DNA of 64,000 bases from Bin5 sp965221345. GTDB taxonomy: Bacteria; Chloroflexota; Anaerolineae; Caldilineales; Caldilineaceae. The stretch lies in contig CBDCSD010000002.1 of NCBI GenBank assembly GCA_965221345.1, positions 3,100,001 to 3,164,000 of the forward strand, given 5' to 3'. Position numbers and translations under genes: made by a program. The notes beneath the pieces were generated by a model, which made no database searches, was not told the DNA's origin, and saw only the letters and a list, made by a program, of their open reading frames with translations. Every line of letters starts with the position of its first letter. Positions within the stretch are counted from its first letter, which is position 1. This document shows, piece by piece, positions 43,944-52,733 of this stretch.

Positions 43944-45236
43944 TTAGTGAGACACACCTTGGCTCGCCGCGCTCCTTTGGCTCGATTGGGCGTGCGGGGC
44001 GCGCGAGATTCCGACCAGCAGGCTTGCCAGCAGATAGATTGCAATTATGCCAAGAAACGCGAAGCTATAGTTGCCTTGCAAATCGTAGGCGACGCCTACA
44101 AGCACCGGCGCAATAGTGGGTCCGATTATCGAAAGCGGCTGGGCGATGCCACGTACTGCGCCGATGTGCGCGCGGCCGAAGTAGCTGACCCACAGAGACT
44201 CTTTGATGGGAATGGTGCCGCCGAAGCCGAATCCATAGCAGAAGAAGCCGGCGAACAGCAGCGCGGGTTCAACAGTAGAGGCGGCCAGAAGCATCATGCC
44301 GACGCCGAAGCCCCCCAAGGAAAACGCCGCCACAGCCAGCAACCGAGGCGGGTACCGCTGCAGACAGTATCCCCATAGGGCCTTGGACAACAGGTTCCCG
44401 AGACCGTTTGCGGCCAGCGCCAGAGAGGCCGTCCTGCGAGAAAAAGAGGCATCTGTGGCAAAAGGAATGGCATGAACCAGTATTGAGGCAAGGGCGGCCT
44501 GATTCATGCTGTAACCGAGAACGAGGAACCAGAAGCCCTTCGTGCGCACGGCTTGGCGGCTGGTGTAGGAGGGTGGCTCAACTGCCCCTGTCGGCGCATC
44601 GCCTGGCCTGCCACCGCCCGTTTCACCATCCGGGCGCAGACCCACGTCCTCTGGCGTTCGCCGCATGAGAAAGGCGATCGGCGCGACGATGACAAGGACG
44701 AAGAGGGCCAGTACCAGGTAGCCATTTCGCCAGCCCAGTGAGTCGACGAACACTGTCATCGCAAACGGGGCGATCAACCCGCCCAATGATATGCCGCTGG
44801 AGCCGATGGCAAGCGCCCAGCCGCGACGGCGCACGAACCACTTGTTAATGGTGGCGTTGACGACAAACGGCCCGAACAGCGTCCAGCCGATAAAGCCGGC
44901 GCAACCGTGCAATGCCCAGAAAAGCCACAAGTTGGACTGCCGGCCCAAGCCGAAAAGACAGATGGCCGAAACAAGGGCACCGCCGAGCACGAGCAGGCGA
45001 GGGCCACGCTGGTCGATGACCCGTCCGGCGACAACGCTCGAGAGGGCGCCGGCCATTACAGACAGCGATGACCCAAGGGTAAACTGCCAGACCTGCCAGC
45101 CCATTTCCTCAACGACCGGGCGAAGAAAAACACTGACGGTAGACTGGCTGATGCTGAGAAACGTGAACTGCAAGAGGACCGAGGCAGCCACGATCCACCA
45201 ACCATAGAAGAATCGGTGCGTCAACCGTCTATCCAA
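43944..45236 (-). CDS. MFS transporter, monocarboxylate/oxalate-formate antiporter-like
   Basis: Twelve-helix facilitator of 430 residues. RFFYGWWIVAASVLLQF at the start and the loop VAGRVIDQRGPRLLVLGGAL after helix 2 are typical of the OFA/MCT group, which moves small carboxylates. A 25-residue hydrophilic loop (TPEDVGLRPDGETGG...) divides the halves. The neighbouring UxaA/SuyAB-type genes and the Gfo/Idh/MocA dehydrogenase suggest a sugar acid or related organic acid as cargo; this is inference from context. The start appears to be TTG 45236 without a clear ribosome-binding site. Confidence 0.82.
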   Translation of the reverse strand: MDRRLTHRFFYGWWIVAASVLLQFTFLSISQSTVSVFLRPVVEEMGWQVWQFTLGSSLSVMAGALSSVVAGRVIDQRGPRLLVLGGALVSAICLFGLGRQSNLWLFWALHGCAGFIGWTLFGPFVVNATINKWFVRRRGWALAIGSSGISLGGLIAPFAMTVFVDSLGWRNGYLVLALFVLVIVAPIAFLMRRTPEDVGLRPDGETGGGRPGDAPTGAVEPPSYTSRQAVRTKGFWFLVLGYSMNQAALASILVHAIPFATDASFSRRTASLALAANGLGNLLSKALWGYCLQRYPPRLLAVAAFSLGGFGVGMMLLAASTVEPALLFAGFFCYGFGFGGTIPIKESLWVSYFGRAHIGAVRGIAQPLSIIGPTIAPVLVGVAYDLQGNYSFAFLGIIAIYLLASLLVGISRAPHAQSSQRSAASQGVSH

Positions 45237-45296
45237 ACTGTGGTGAGAAACTGCGGCATTGCAAACTTCTAATTTCGCTACACTTTATGAATTGGC

Positions 45297-46403
45297 TCAG
45301 AGCCGATTGATAAGTGGGTGGCGGCGCTCATTCAGTGGCAAGGTTGCCCGTGCGCCCGTGAAGTGGGACTCGTAGACGGCGAAGACACATTCGAGCGAGG
45401 TTAAGGCGGCCGCGCCTCCTAGTTGAGGCTGGCGATTTTCTCTGATCGAGTTGACCATATCGCGAACGCTCCAGATCGACTGGCGTCTTTCCCATAGACC
45501 GTCTCCGATTCTGAACCGTTCCGGGTCAACCGGCACTTTTTCCCACTGCGGCGTATGGGCGGGAAAGGAGACATCAAAGGGACAATACCACAGTTCATCA
45601 ACAAAGGTGTCTGGATTCGGCCTGATCGTCAACTGGCCCTCCGAACCCAGAATATGGGGTCCCATCATCCAGCCTTGCATCTGTTTGCGGGGATACAGTT
45701 CCATTACTCCGTATCCGCCGTTTTTTCCCTTCACATGTATCAACATCGTATCGCCGGCAACGATGCCGTTGTCTCTTTTGTCAGTCTTGCAAAGCTCCCT
45801 GCTGGTCATAATATCTTGGACGCCGACTTCGTGACCATCGTAGGTTATCTGGGCGTGAATCCACTCGATTCCGTCGAGGAACAGGTCCATGCCGTCGAAG
45901 TAGTGTACGCCCATTTCCATCAGTTCAAAGCCGGCAGGGCGCCCCTTTCCCACTTCACGAATGGAGCGAAATTCTCCAATTCGACCCGCGTCAATCCAAG
46001 CCTTTGCCTCCTGGAAGAGCGGCGTGAAGCGGAACTGGTGGCTGACGGCAAGTCGGACGCCGGCTTGTTTGCAGGCGGCAACCATCTTGTCGGCGGTCTG
46101 CAGATCGATGGACAACGGCTTCTCGCTGAGGACGTTGACGCCATGCCTGGCGGCGGCGATGGCAACCGGCCCGTGTAGTGGGGCGTGCGTGCAGGCGCTG
46201 ACCACGTCCAGCTCTTCCTTCTCGAACATCTCCTCGTAGTCGGAATAGCGGGCGGAAATACCATGCTCATCGGCGCGGGCGTTGAGCGCATCGGCATTGA
46301 TATCGCACAGTGCGCTGAGTGTGACCCCATCGAGGTTGGCGTATGCTGTGGCGTGGGCACGGCTGATTCCACCGCACCCGACGATGCCGGCTCGCAATGT
46401 CAT
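45297..46403 (-). CDS. Gfo/Idh/MocA family oxidoreductase
   Basis: NAD(P)-dependent sugar or inositol dehydrogenase-like protein of 368 residues. Rossmann motif GIVGCGGISRAHA (6-18), the EKP motif in VLSEKPLSID that carries the catalytic Lys (near 97), and a C-terminal beta-sheet domain are visible. I chose ATG 46403, with AAAGGA nine bases upstream; upstream ATG 46412 has no room for a ribosome-binding site. It reads away from the ABC/GH operon, with which it shares a control region, and probably oxidises a sugar or sugar acid delivered by that island. Confidence 0.87.
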   Translation of the reverse strand: MTLRAGIVGCGGISRAHATAYANLDGVTLSALCDINADALNARADEHGISARYSDYEEMFEKEELDVVSACTHAPLHGPVAIAAARHGVNVLSEKPLSIDLQTADKMVAACKQAGVRLAVSHQFRFTPLFQEAKAWIDAGRIGEFRSIREVGKGRPAGFELMEMGVHYFDGMDLFLDGIEWIHAQITYDGHEVGVQDIMTSRELCKTDKRDNGIVAGDTMLIHVKGKNGGYGVMELYPRKQMQGWMMGPHILGSEGQLTIRPNPDTFVDELWYCPFDVSFPAHTPQWEKVPVDPERFRIGDGLWERRQSIWSVRDMVNSIRENRQPQLGGAAALTSLECVFAVYESHFTGARATLPLNERRHPLINRL

Positions 46404-46476
46404 TTTACACATTCCTTTCGAGGGGGCCACTCTGTTGATGGCCCAATTCAACTACAGTCGTCGACTGGTTCGCGCC

Positions 46477-46505
46477 ATTATAGCACGAGCATTGACCGTT
46501 GAACA
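46477..46505 (-). promoter_or_regulatory. Candidate promoter for the Gfo/Idh/MocA gene
   Basis: Perfect -10 TATAAT on the minus strand (46477-46482) with a weak -35, TGTTCA (46500-46505), 17 bases away. The leader would be about 67 bases. The weak -35 fits an activated promoter. Confidence 0.42.
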
Positions 46506-46642
46506 TAGAGAAAAAACTTCCTCAGGGCAATCGCGAACCTTAAGTTTTCGGCCACTTTCACCTACCTGATGGAGGAATTGGGCAAGATTCAGACGCCATC
46601 CAGGTGAAATCGGGGCCGTCAATGCTCGTTTCCTGCTGGAAT

Positions 46643-46680
46643 TAGCGGACAATCCGCTACTATCACGAAGTTCGCGATAG
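46643..46680. promoter_or_regulatory. Two adjacent palindromes, candidate operators
   Basis: TAGCGGA-CAA-TCCGCTA (46643-46659) is perfect, with seven-base arms. It abuts CTATCACGAA-G-TTCGCGATAG (46660-46680), ten-base arms with one mismatch. The pair ends 12 bases before the -35 of the strong promoter, a usual place for an activator or a looping repressor. Confidence 0.55.
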
Positions 46681-46692
46681 CCCTGAACTTCC

Positions 46693-46721
46693 TTGACAGC
46701 GCGTTTTTTATGTACTATATT
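46693..46721 (+). promoter_or_regulatory. Strong sigma-70 promoter of the ABC/GH operon
   Basis: TTGACA (46693-46698, perfect), a 17-base spacer and TATATT (46716-46721, five of six). The start would lie near 46728, giving a leader of about 72 bases before ATG 46800. Confidence 0.72.
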
Positions 46722-46799
46722 GTTTAAGGTCAAGGTTCCTTTCACCTCGCCCAGTTACTTCCACCCAAGCCACGCGCCGGTAAAGAGCCGGAGATTTCC

Positions 46800-47585
46800 A
46801 TGCAAACGGTTGACTTTGCCCGTTCCTCTCTCTACTTTCGCAACGACCACCTGAAGAAGCCAGCGCCAACGGCGTCGCACGAGCCGCCCTCGTCGTTGAA
46901 TAACGCCCGCATTCTGCTTGATTGTGTCTGCGAAATCATTGACAAAGAAACGGGCGCAGCGCAAACCTTCGTTGCCGGCGCCAGTTGCAAGACCGAGCGC
47001 GTGGGCGTAGAGCGCGACATATGGATTCATCCCAACGCCGACTTCGTTCCCATTTTCTCACACGATCGCTTCTTGATAGTCAAGACTTACGATACTGCCA
47101 ATAAGGGGGTGCCTTTCTACCCACCCTCTCGCGGCATGCAGCCGGAACGACAGGTGGGCACTGTGGCCGACGCCTTCGACAGCGTGCGCCTGAATATTCG
47201 GCGCGTGGAAGGAGTACTGTTGGAAACCGCCGCCGAAATCGTTGAGGCGACCCTGGACGCCGACGGGCCGCCGCTGGTGGGCCGAACTGTCATCAAAGAG
47301 GGTCGGTACACAGCAGTGCTGGAGTTTCCGGTCAAGACGATGAACGCCAGTGAGCGGGACTTCATCTACCAGACCGACACCGGGCCGGTCATCATGCCAG
47401 ATTTCTCACGCGAGCCGGACGACCTGATCACTGGGTTTGAGATGGCATTCATCGCCTTCAATTGCCCTGACTGGGCCGAGTTTGTCGTGCGCGTGCCGAC
47501 ATCAGTGGGGGAAGGTATCGAGGTCTATCACTATTCCAAATTCGTCCGCCTTGACACACAGAATCAGGTGATTCGCGTGTCCTGA
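46800..47585 (+). CDS. Hypothetical protein, first gene of the glycan-uptake operon
   Basis: Protein of 261 residues, no signal peptide, no membrane helix and no family I recognise. It appears to be an alpha/beta protein with blocks such as LDCVCEIIDKETGAAQTFVA, DIWIHPNADFVPIFSHDRFL and GEGIEVYHYSKFVRLDTQNQ. It stands directly behind the strong promoter and before the binding protein, so it is probably made in quantity with the transport genes. A cytoplasmic sugar-handling enzyme is one possibility, without direct evidence. GGAG lies about eight bases before the ATG. Confidence 0.72.
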   Translation: MQTVDFARSSLYFRNDHLKKPAPTASHEPPSSLNNARILLDCVCEIIDKETGAAQTFVAGASCKTERVGVERDIWIHPNADFVPIFSHDRFLIVKTYDTANKGVPFYPPSRGMQPERQVGTVADAFDSVRLNIRRVEGVLLETAAEIVEATLDADGPPLVGRTVIKEGRYTAVLEFPVKTMNASERDFIYQTDTGPVIMPDFSREPDDLITGFEMAFIAFNCPDWAEFVVRVPTSVGEGIEVYHYSKFVRLDTQNQVIRVS

Positions 47586-47755
47586 GTGGCGTCCTTCCAC
47601 ATGAAAGGAGGCAATCAAGACCAGAATCAGATGACGTGTCCGCTAGATATAGTATGCCGGCAGAAAGTTCCTGGAAGTTGTGAGCAGACAGCACTCTCCA
47701 GCAGCCACGGTTCACAGGGATCTTGCCCCGATTATATTTCACAGGAGAATTCAAA

Positions 47756-49423
47756 ATGACCAGGATTTCAAGACGTACTTTCCTCAGCGGTTTGGCCGCG
47801 GGCGCGGCCGGCGTGGCAGTCGCCGCCTGTGTCCCACAGCCAGTCATGCAGGAGGCTGCTTCCGAACCAGACGAGCAGACCTTGCATCTGGCAATGACCG
47901 GTTCCGGCGCCGCGCGGCATTTTGGCCCCATGGATGTCGGGTTTGGGGTCGTAACTGGAGCGCTTCAGTACGCCATGCCCTTCAAGGCACTCCCGGACGG
48001 TACAGTGGCCCCCTACCTCGTCTCGAGCTACGAAATCAATGACGACGCCACGCTCTACACATTGCATATCGACCCCCGTGCCGTCTGGTCCGATGGCTCG
48101 CCTGTGACTGCCAGCCAAATCAAGGCAGCTTGGGAGTGGCAGACTGATCCGGCCAACGCATGGGTCGAAGGGGGGCTCGCCAGTATTTTCCTTAACGGGG
48201 TCGTGGGATTTGATGCAGCGGCCGATGGCGAGGTCGACGAGATTGAGGGTCTGGTTGTGACCGACGAAAGTACCTTGGAAGTACATCTTGTGGCCACCGA
48301 TCGCCTGCTCCACTTTTCCCTGAGTCAGCTGTATTGCGGGGTCTTCAACGTCGAGGATGCCGAAGGGGATCCCGACTACTTCTTGAAACCGAACCCGCTT
48401 GTCAACGGCCCCTACCAGATTACCGAGGTCCATCCCACTGGTCTGCAGGCTGTGTTTTCCCCAAACCCCAACTGGTGGGGTGACGAGCCCGTGATCACCA
48501 AGATCGTCATGCAAGCGTTCCAGGACCAGATGGCGATGGGCATTGCTATGGAGAACGGCCAGATTGACGTAGGTTGGTTTGGCGACCGCAAGGTGGCCAA
48601 GGAAACGATGGAGAGAATCGGGGGATACACGATCACGGTGCGTACGACGAGTTTTGCCTACGCCTCATTCAAGGCCGACGTGGAACCGGTAGATGACGTC
48701 AACCTGCGCAAAGCCCTCCTCCACGCCATCGACTTTGAGACCATGGTCGAAGTGGCCGGACAGGGGACGAAATGGGTCTGGCCTGCACCAGGACTCGTAG
48801 AGGGCTTCCAGTGTCATGACCCGGCCACGGCCGGCTACACCGAGTTCAATGTCGATCTGGCCAAGGAGTACCTGGCCAAGTCCAGGTACAAGACCGGGGA
48901 CCAAGTCCCCAAGATTCGCATGACGCCCAACGGCACCGACCCTGTAAACATCAAGAGTTTGCAGATCATGCAGGAAGCATGGCGGGTTCATTTGGGCATC
49001 ACCGACGTGGAGATCAAGGAGCAGCCTTCGGGCTATGGTGATGAAGAGAGACTGATCGCTATCGAACGCCAGAGCACCGGCGCGAGTCCCGCTGATCCCG
49101 CCGTGTTGGCCAGGAACACGTTCCACTCGAATAGCCCCGCGGCCTCGCATTTCATGGGCGGCTACAAGAACGAACGAGTGGACGAGCTTATCGAGAAGGC
49201 TCTGGCCATGAGCCGTGAAGATCCCGAGTTCTGTCCAACGATTCGCGAGGCCGAGGATGTATTCCTGGCTGATGCCATGCTCATTCCCCTCTATACCAAC
49301 CACCGTCCTGTCGAGCTGGCACGCGAAATCGCCGTGGCGCAACCCTGGGCGAAGAACGTCTTCATCGGGCCTGCTTACTACTTTCTCCCTTGGGTCGAAC
49401 CGATGATGACTATCGAGAAGTGA
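47756..49423 (+). CDS. ABC transporter substrate-binding lipoprotein (SBP family 5), Tat-type signal
   Basis: Extracytoplasmic receptor of an oligopeptide/oligosaccharide importer, 555 residues. The N-terminus MTRISRRTFLSG has a twin-arginine motif and ends in a lipobox with Cys 25 (VAVAAC), so it is probably exported folded and then lipidated. YTLHIDPRAVWSDGSPVTAS and the large two-lobed architecture are typical of Dpp/Opp-type proteins, many of which bind sugars in glycan loci. ATG 47756, with AGGAG upstream, is preferred over an upstream start at 47723. A strong hairpin separates it from the permease genes. Confidence 0.88.
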   Translation: MTRISRRTFLSGLAAGAAGVAVAACVPQPVMQEAASEPDEQTLHLAMTGSGAARHFGPMDVGFGVVTGALQYAMPFKALPDGTVAPYLVSSYEINDDATLYTLHIDPRAVWSDGSPVTASQIKAAWEWQTDPANAWVEGGLASIFLNGVVGFDAAADGEVDEIEGLVVTDESTLEVHLVATDRLLHFSLSQLYCGVFNVEDAEGDPDYFLKPNPLVNGPYQITEVHPTGLQAVFSPNPNWWGDEPVITKIVMQAFQDQMAMGIAMENGQIDVGWFGDRKVAKETMERIGGYTITVRTTSFAYASFKADVEPVDDVNLRKALLHAIDFETMVEVAGQGTKWVWPAPGLVEGFQCHDPATAGYTEFNVDLAKEYLAKSRYKTGDQVPKIRMTPNGTDPVNIKSLQIMQEAWRVHLGITDVEIKEQPSGYGDEERLIAIERQSTGASPADPAVLARNTFHSNSPAASHFMGGYKNERVDELIEKALAMSREDPEFCPTIREAEDVFLADAMLIPLYTNHRPVELAREIAVAQPWAKNVFIGPAYYFLPWVEPMMTIEK

Positions 49424-49436
49424 CGACTAATCGTCC

Positions 49437-49467
49437 GGTCAGGGCAGATTGCCCGTCTGCCCTGACC
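49437..49467 (+). promoter_or_regulatory. Intercistronic 12-bp hairpin between receptor and permease genes
   Basis: GGTCAGGGCAGA (49437-49448) pairs perfectly with TCTGCCCTGACC (49456-49467); the loop is seven bases and no T-run follows. It lies 14 bases after the binding-protein stop. Such stems protect the upstream mRNA from 3' decay and raise receptor over permease levels, as between malE and malF. Confidence 0.65.
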
Positions 49468-49536
49468 CGCGCGACTTGAGTAGAAGCGCAGTACTCCGCA
49501 TCGCTCAACTTCCTCGCTCAGGAGTCGGAAAGTATA

Positions 49537-50490
49537 GTGGTCCGCTACCTTGTTTCGCGTCTCGCGGTCGTGATACCGGTTGTGCTGGTGGTGCTGCTGA
49601 TCACCTTCACCCTGGGTTACTACGCGCCCGGCGATCCAATCATGATCATTTATGGCGAGGACCTCTACCGTCTCAGGCCGGTGGACCTGGCCCGCATGAG
49701 ACACAACCTGGGCCTCGACCGGCCCTACTGGGAGCAATATCTGGACTACATGGGCCGCACCGTTCGCGGCGACCTCGGCCGCTCGATAGCGTCGAAGGTT
49801 GAGGTCAACCGCCTGCTCGCCAGCTCGCTGCCGATCTCGCTGCAAATGGGGCTTTTGGCCGGGGTGTTCCTGGCCTTGCTGGGCATTCCTCTGGGCGTCC
49901 TCGCTGCCCTTCGCCACAACACCTGGTTGGACTATCTGATCGTCAGTCTGGCCCTCGTCGTGCGCTCGGTGCCTGTCTTTGTGCTGGCGCCTCTTCTGCT
50001 GATTCTGTTTGTCCTTCAGATCAAAATAATGGACGTTCCCGCCGGCTGGAAAGGCATCGCCACGCCCGCCGTTGTCCTGCCGGTCATCTTGCTGGCCGCC
50101 TACCCGTTGGCCGATGTCATCCGCCAGACGCGAACAGGGGTACTGGAAGTCTTGCAGGAAGACTATGTGCGTACCGCCCGCTCCAAGGGACTTCCTACAT
50201 TGTTGATCATCGCCCGCCATGTCTTGCGCAACGCCCTCATCCCGGTCGTTACCTCACTCGGTCTGATCGTCAACGGACTCATCACTGGTTCTGTGTATCT
50301 TGACCGTATCTTCAACATACCCGGCTTCGGCAATCTGGTCGTCAGCGGCATTCAGCGCCTGGATTTCCCCGTCATCCTCGGCACCACCGTGTTTAGTGCC
50401 TTACTCGTGATAGCCGCCAATCTGGTGGTCGATCTGATCTATCCCTTCCTGGATCCACGCGTGACCTACACGGAAAGGGAAGGGCGCTGA
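49537..50490 (+). CDS. ABC transporter permease, DppB/OppB type
   Basis: First membrane subunit of the importer, 317 residues with about six helices. The N-terminal RYLVSRLAVVIPVVLVVLLI and the following FTLGYYAPGDPI match the family; the EAA loop is QEDYVRTARSKGLPTLLIIA (about 206-225). It starts with GTG at 49537; GGAG lies 12 bases upstream. The stop overlaps the start of the next permease gene. Confidence 0.9.
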   Translation: MVRYLVSRLAVVIPVVLVVLLITFTLGYYAPGDPIMIIYGEDLYRLRPVDLARMRHNLGLDRPYWEQYLDYMGRTVRGDLGRSIASKVEVNRLLASSLPISLQMGLLAGVFLALLGIPLGVLAALRHNTWLDYLIVSLALVVRSVPVFVLAPLLLILFVLQIKIMDVPAGWKGIATPAVVLPVILLAAYPLADVIRQTRTGVLEVLQEDYVRTARSKGLPTLLIIARHVLRNALIPVVTSLGLIVNGLITGSVYLDRIFNIPGFGNLVVSGIQRLDFPVILGTTVFSALLVIAANLVVDLIYPFLDPRVTYTEREGR

Positions 50491-51503
50491 TGAGCCGGAA
50501 TCGGAAACTCGACCTCAGCCATAGCGCGCAAGGGCAGAGCGATGCCCGCGATCAGATGGCGGCAAGTCGAGGATTGTGGCGCGATGCCGGCCGCCGCCTT
50601 GTGCGCAACCGCCTTTCACTGGTCGGCATCTTCGTATTGTCAGTCCTGTTCGTATTGGCGATTTTCGGCCCAGCCATCGCGCCCTACCCGTTCATGGAAC
50701 AGAATCTCAAGCTTATCAGCGAACCGCCGAGCGCCGACCATTGGCTGGGCACGGACCAGTTGGGGCGCGATGTGCTGAGCCGCATCCTGTGGGGGGCGCG
50801 CACGGCAACAACGGTCGCCATCTTCGTCACTACCATCAGCCTGGGCGTGGGCATCGTTCTCGGCAGCGTGGCGGCATTCGCTGGCGGCATGGCCGACTGG
50901 CTCATCATGCGCCTGACAGACGTCGTCATGTCGGTGCCATCGATCATGCTCGCGCTGCTGGTCAACACGGCCATCAAGAAGCCCGTAGCCATCTGGTTCG
51001 AGAATATCTACGAACAGACGGATTGGGCTTTTTTCAGGAGTACAACGTTTCTCGACTACCTGATTGTTTTGGGCGCCCTGGCCATCGTCTCCTTCCCCGG
51101 TTATGCGCGTCTGATTCGCGGGCAGATCCTCTCGCTGCGCCATCGAGAGTATGTCACTGCCGCACGCTCCAGCGGCGTGCCCTTCGCGCGTATCCTCTTT
51201 CGCCATGTCGTTCCCAATGCTCTGGGTCCGGTGATCGTAGCAGCGACCTTTGGCTTTTCCGGCGCGATGGTAATGGAGGCATCTCTCAGCTACCTTGGGA
51301 TCGGCATCCAACCGCCGGCCGCCAGCTGGGGCGCGATGATCAACGACAGCCTGATGGATTGGCGCTACGAACCGTGGCTGTTGGCGATGCCCGCGATTGC
51401 CCTTGCCATTTCGGCTCTCGCCGTCAACTACCTGGGCGACGGGCTCAACGACGCGCTTAACCCGCGTATAGCCGCCGGTCGTGCGGGGTCACAGGGAGAG
51501 TGA
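50490..51503 (+). CDS. ABC transporter permease, DppC/OppC type
   Basis: Second membrane subunit, 337 residues. It has the short N-terminal OppC-like segment, LGTDQLGRDVLSRILWGART (about 86-105), and the EAA loop REYVTAARSSGVPFARILF. The C-terminus LAVNYLGDGLNDALNPR is diagnostic of the group. An extra loop between helices (residues 160-185, KKPVAIWFENIYEQTDWAFF) is longer than usual. No ATPase genes (DppD/DppF type) follow, so ATP-binding subunits must be supplied by another locus. Confidence 0.9.
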   Translation: MSRNRKLDLSHSAQGQSDARDQMAASRGLWRDAGRRLVRNRLSLVGIFVLSVLFVLAIFGPAIAPYPFMEQNLKLISEPPSADHWLGTDQLGRDVLSRILWGARTATTVAIFVTTISLGVGIVLGSVAAFAGGMADWLIMRLTDVVMSVPSIMLALLVNTAIKKPVAIWFENIYEQTDWAFFRSTTFLDYLIVLGALAIVSFPGYARLIRGQILSLRHREYVTAARSSGVPFARILFRHVVPNALGPVIVAATFGFSGAMVMEASLSYLGIGIQPPAASWGAMINDSLMDWRYEPWLLAMPAIALAISALAVNYLGDGLNDALNPRIAAGRAGSQGE

Positions 51504-51507
51504 AAGA

Positions 51508-52725
51508 ATGCAGCTTACCCAGATCGCGTTTCAGGACCCTGCCACCAATGTCTACCTGCACGATCCCAGCATTGTGCGACTCAACAATGGCGATCTGCTG
51601 GTCTCGCTCAACTATCACGGGCCCGGATCTGCCCGCAGCATCGAGGACCAGGAGTGTCTGACAAGCCTCTACCGCTCGCGCGATCGAGGCGAGAGCTGGT
51701 CGGTCCTGACCCATGTCAACCATTGCTTCGCCGCCAATCTTTTCACGCACCGAGGCGCTGTCTATCTGCTCGGCATGGACCGGCGCTTCGGCTCGATCTG
51801 CATTCGGCGTAGCGATGACGGCGGCAACACCTGGTCCCGCCTGGCGCCAGAAGGATCTGATCCCGCCCGGATTGTTGGTTCCGCCGAGGAGGCACTGAGA
51901 ACTCCGGCCCAAAGCATCTGCGCGGGAAGATTGTTTCAGGGAGGTCCTGGCGAGGATCCCCCCAATTACCATAGTTCTGTTATGCCAGTGCTGGAGAGCG
52001 GCGGCAGGATCTACCGGGCATTCGAGGACTGTGCCCCCAAGGACTGGCCCGGCATCCACGCCGATTCCTCGATCCGAAGATTTCAGGCGTTTGTGATCTC
52101 TGCGCCGTCCGACGCCGATCTGCTGGACCCCACCAGTTGGCGCATGAGTAACAAGCTACCCTATGATGCCGCCTATTCCAGCAGCTGGCAGAATCCTCCC
52201 ATCAAACCGGGCTGGCTGGAGGGCAACGTGGTGGAGACGCCCGCCGGCGCGTTCTGGAACATCATCCGCGTCAACACGGATCCGGTCGTAGATAAGGCCG
52301 CCATCATTCACGTCCACGACGAAGGCCGCCGTGTTTCGTTCGACCCGGCCAGCGACTTTATCGACTTGCCTGGCGGGATGACCAAGTTCACCATCCGTCG
52401 CGATCCCGAGACGGGTCTCTACTGCATGTTGTGCAATAACAACACCGATCCCCGCTATCCGAACCAACGCAATGTGCTGTCGCTTTTCGCCTCTGTCGAT
52501 CTGATTCAATGGGAACTGTGCAAGACGCTTATCGAAGATGATTCGGCGCTCTCGTGGGAGGAGTCGATCGAGCAGGTGGCATTCCAGTACCCTGACTGGC
52601 AGTTCGACGGCGATGACATCATCTATGTACTGCGCACGGCCTATGGCGGCGCGGCCGATTACCACGATGCCAACCGCATCACCTTCCACCGCCTCACAAA
52701 TTTCCGCAACTTCCTGAATCTCTGA
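51508..52725 (+). CDS. Sialidase-like (BNR/Asp-box) propeller protein
   Basis: Protein of 405 residues predicted to form a six-bladed propeller. Two Asp boxes are clear: SRDRGESW (57-64) and SDDGGNTW (102-109). HDPSIVRLNNGDLLVSLNYH is the usual first strand. No signal peptide is seen, so it is probably cytoplasmic and acts on imported fragments. Sialidase, rhamnosidase/arabinosidase or lyase functions all occur in this fold; the substrate is open. ATG 51508 with AGGGAGAG upstream is chosen; it begins four bases after the permease stop. Confidence 0.78.
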   Translation: MQLTQIAFQDPATNVYLHDPSIVRLNNGDLLVSLNYHGPGSARSIEDQECLTSLYRSRDRGESWSVLTHVNHCFAANLFTHRGAVYLLGMDRRFGSICIRRSDDGGNTWSRLAPEGSDPARIVGSAEEALRTPAQSICAGRLFQGGPGEDPPNYHSSVMPVLESGGRIYRAFEDCAPKDWPGIHADSSIRRFQAFVISAPSDADLLDPTSWRMSNKLPYDAAYSSSWQNPPIKPGWLEGNVVETPAGAFWNIIRVNTDPVVDKAAIIHVHDEGRRVSFDPASDFIDLPGGMTKFTIRRDPETGLYCMLCNNNTDPRYPNQRNVLSLFASVDLIQWELCKTLIEDDSALSWEESIEQVAFQYPDWQFDGDDIIYVLRTAYGGAADYHDANRITFHRLTNFRNFLNL

Positions 52726-52733
52726 CCGGTACC

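Larger units (their letters stand above)
46404..46799. other. Divergent control region of the glycan island
   Basis: 396 bases between the dehydrogenase (minus) and the ABC/GH operon (plus), with no gene. Both directions have a promoter candidate, and two adjacent palindromes lie just upstream of the plus-strand -35; these are listed separately. The 9-mer ATCGCGAAC occurs at 46530-46538 and inverted at 46670-46678. Confidence 0.65.

Noticed and set aside
43688..44044. Short open frames in the GC hairpin region
   Set aside because: The predicted peptides follow the palindromes (Pro/Gly/Arg-rich), and no start signal exists.
49437..49467. Rho-independent terminator after the binding-protein gene
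   Set aside because: No T-run follows, and the permease genes continue in the same direction without a promoter that I can see.
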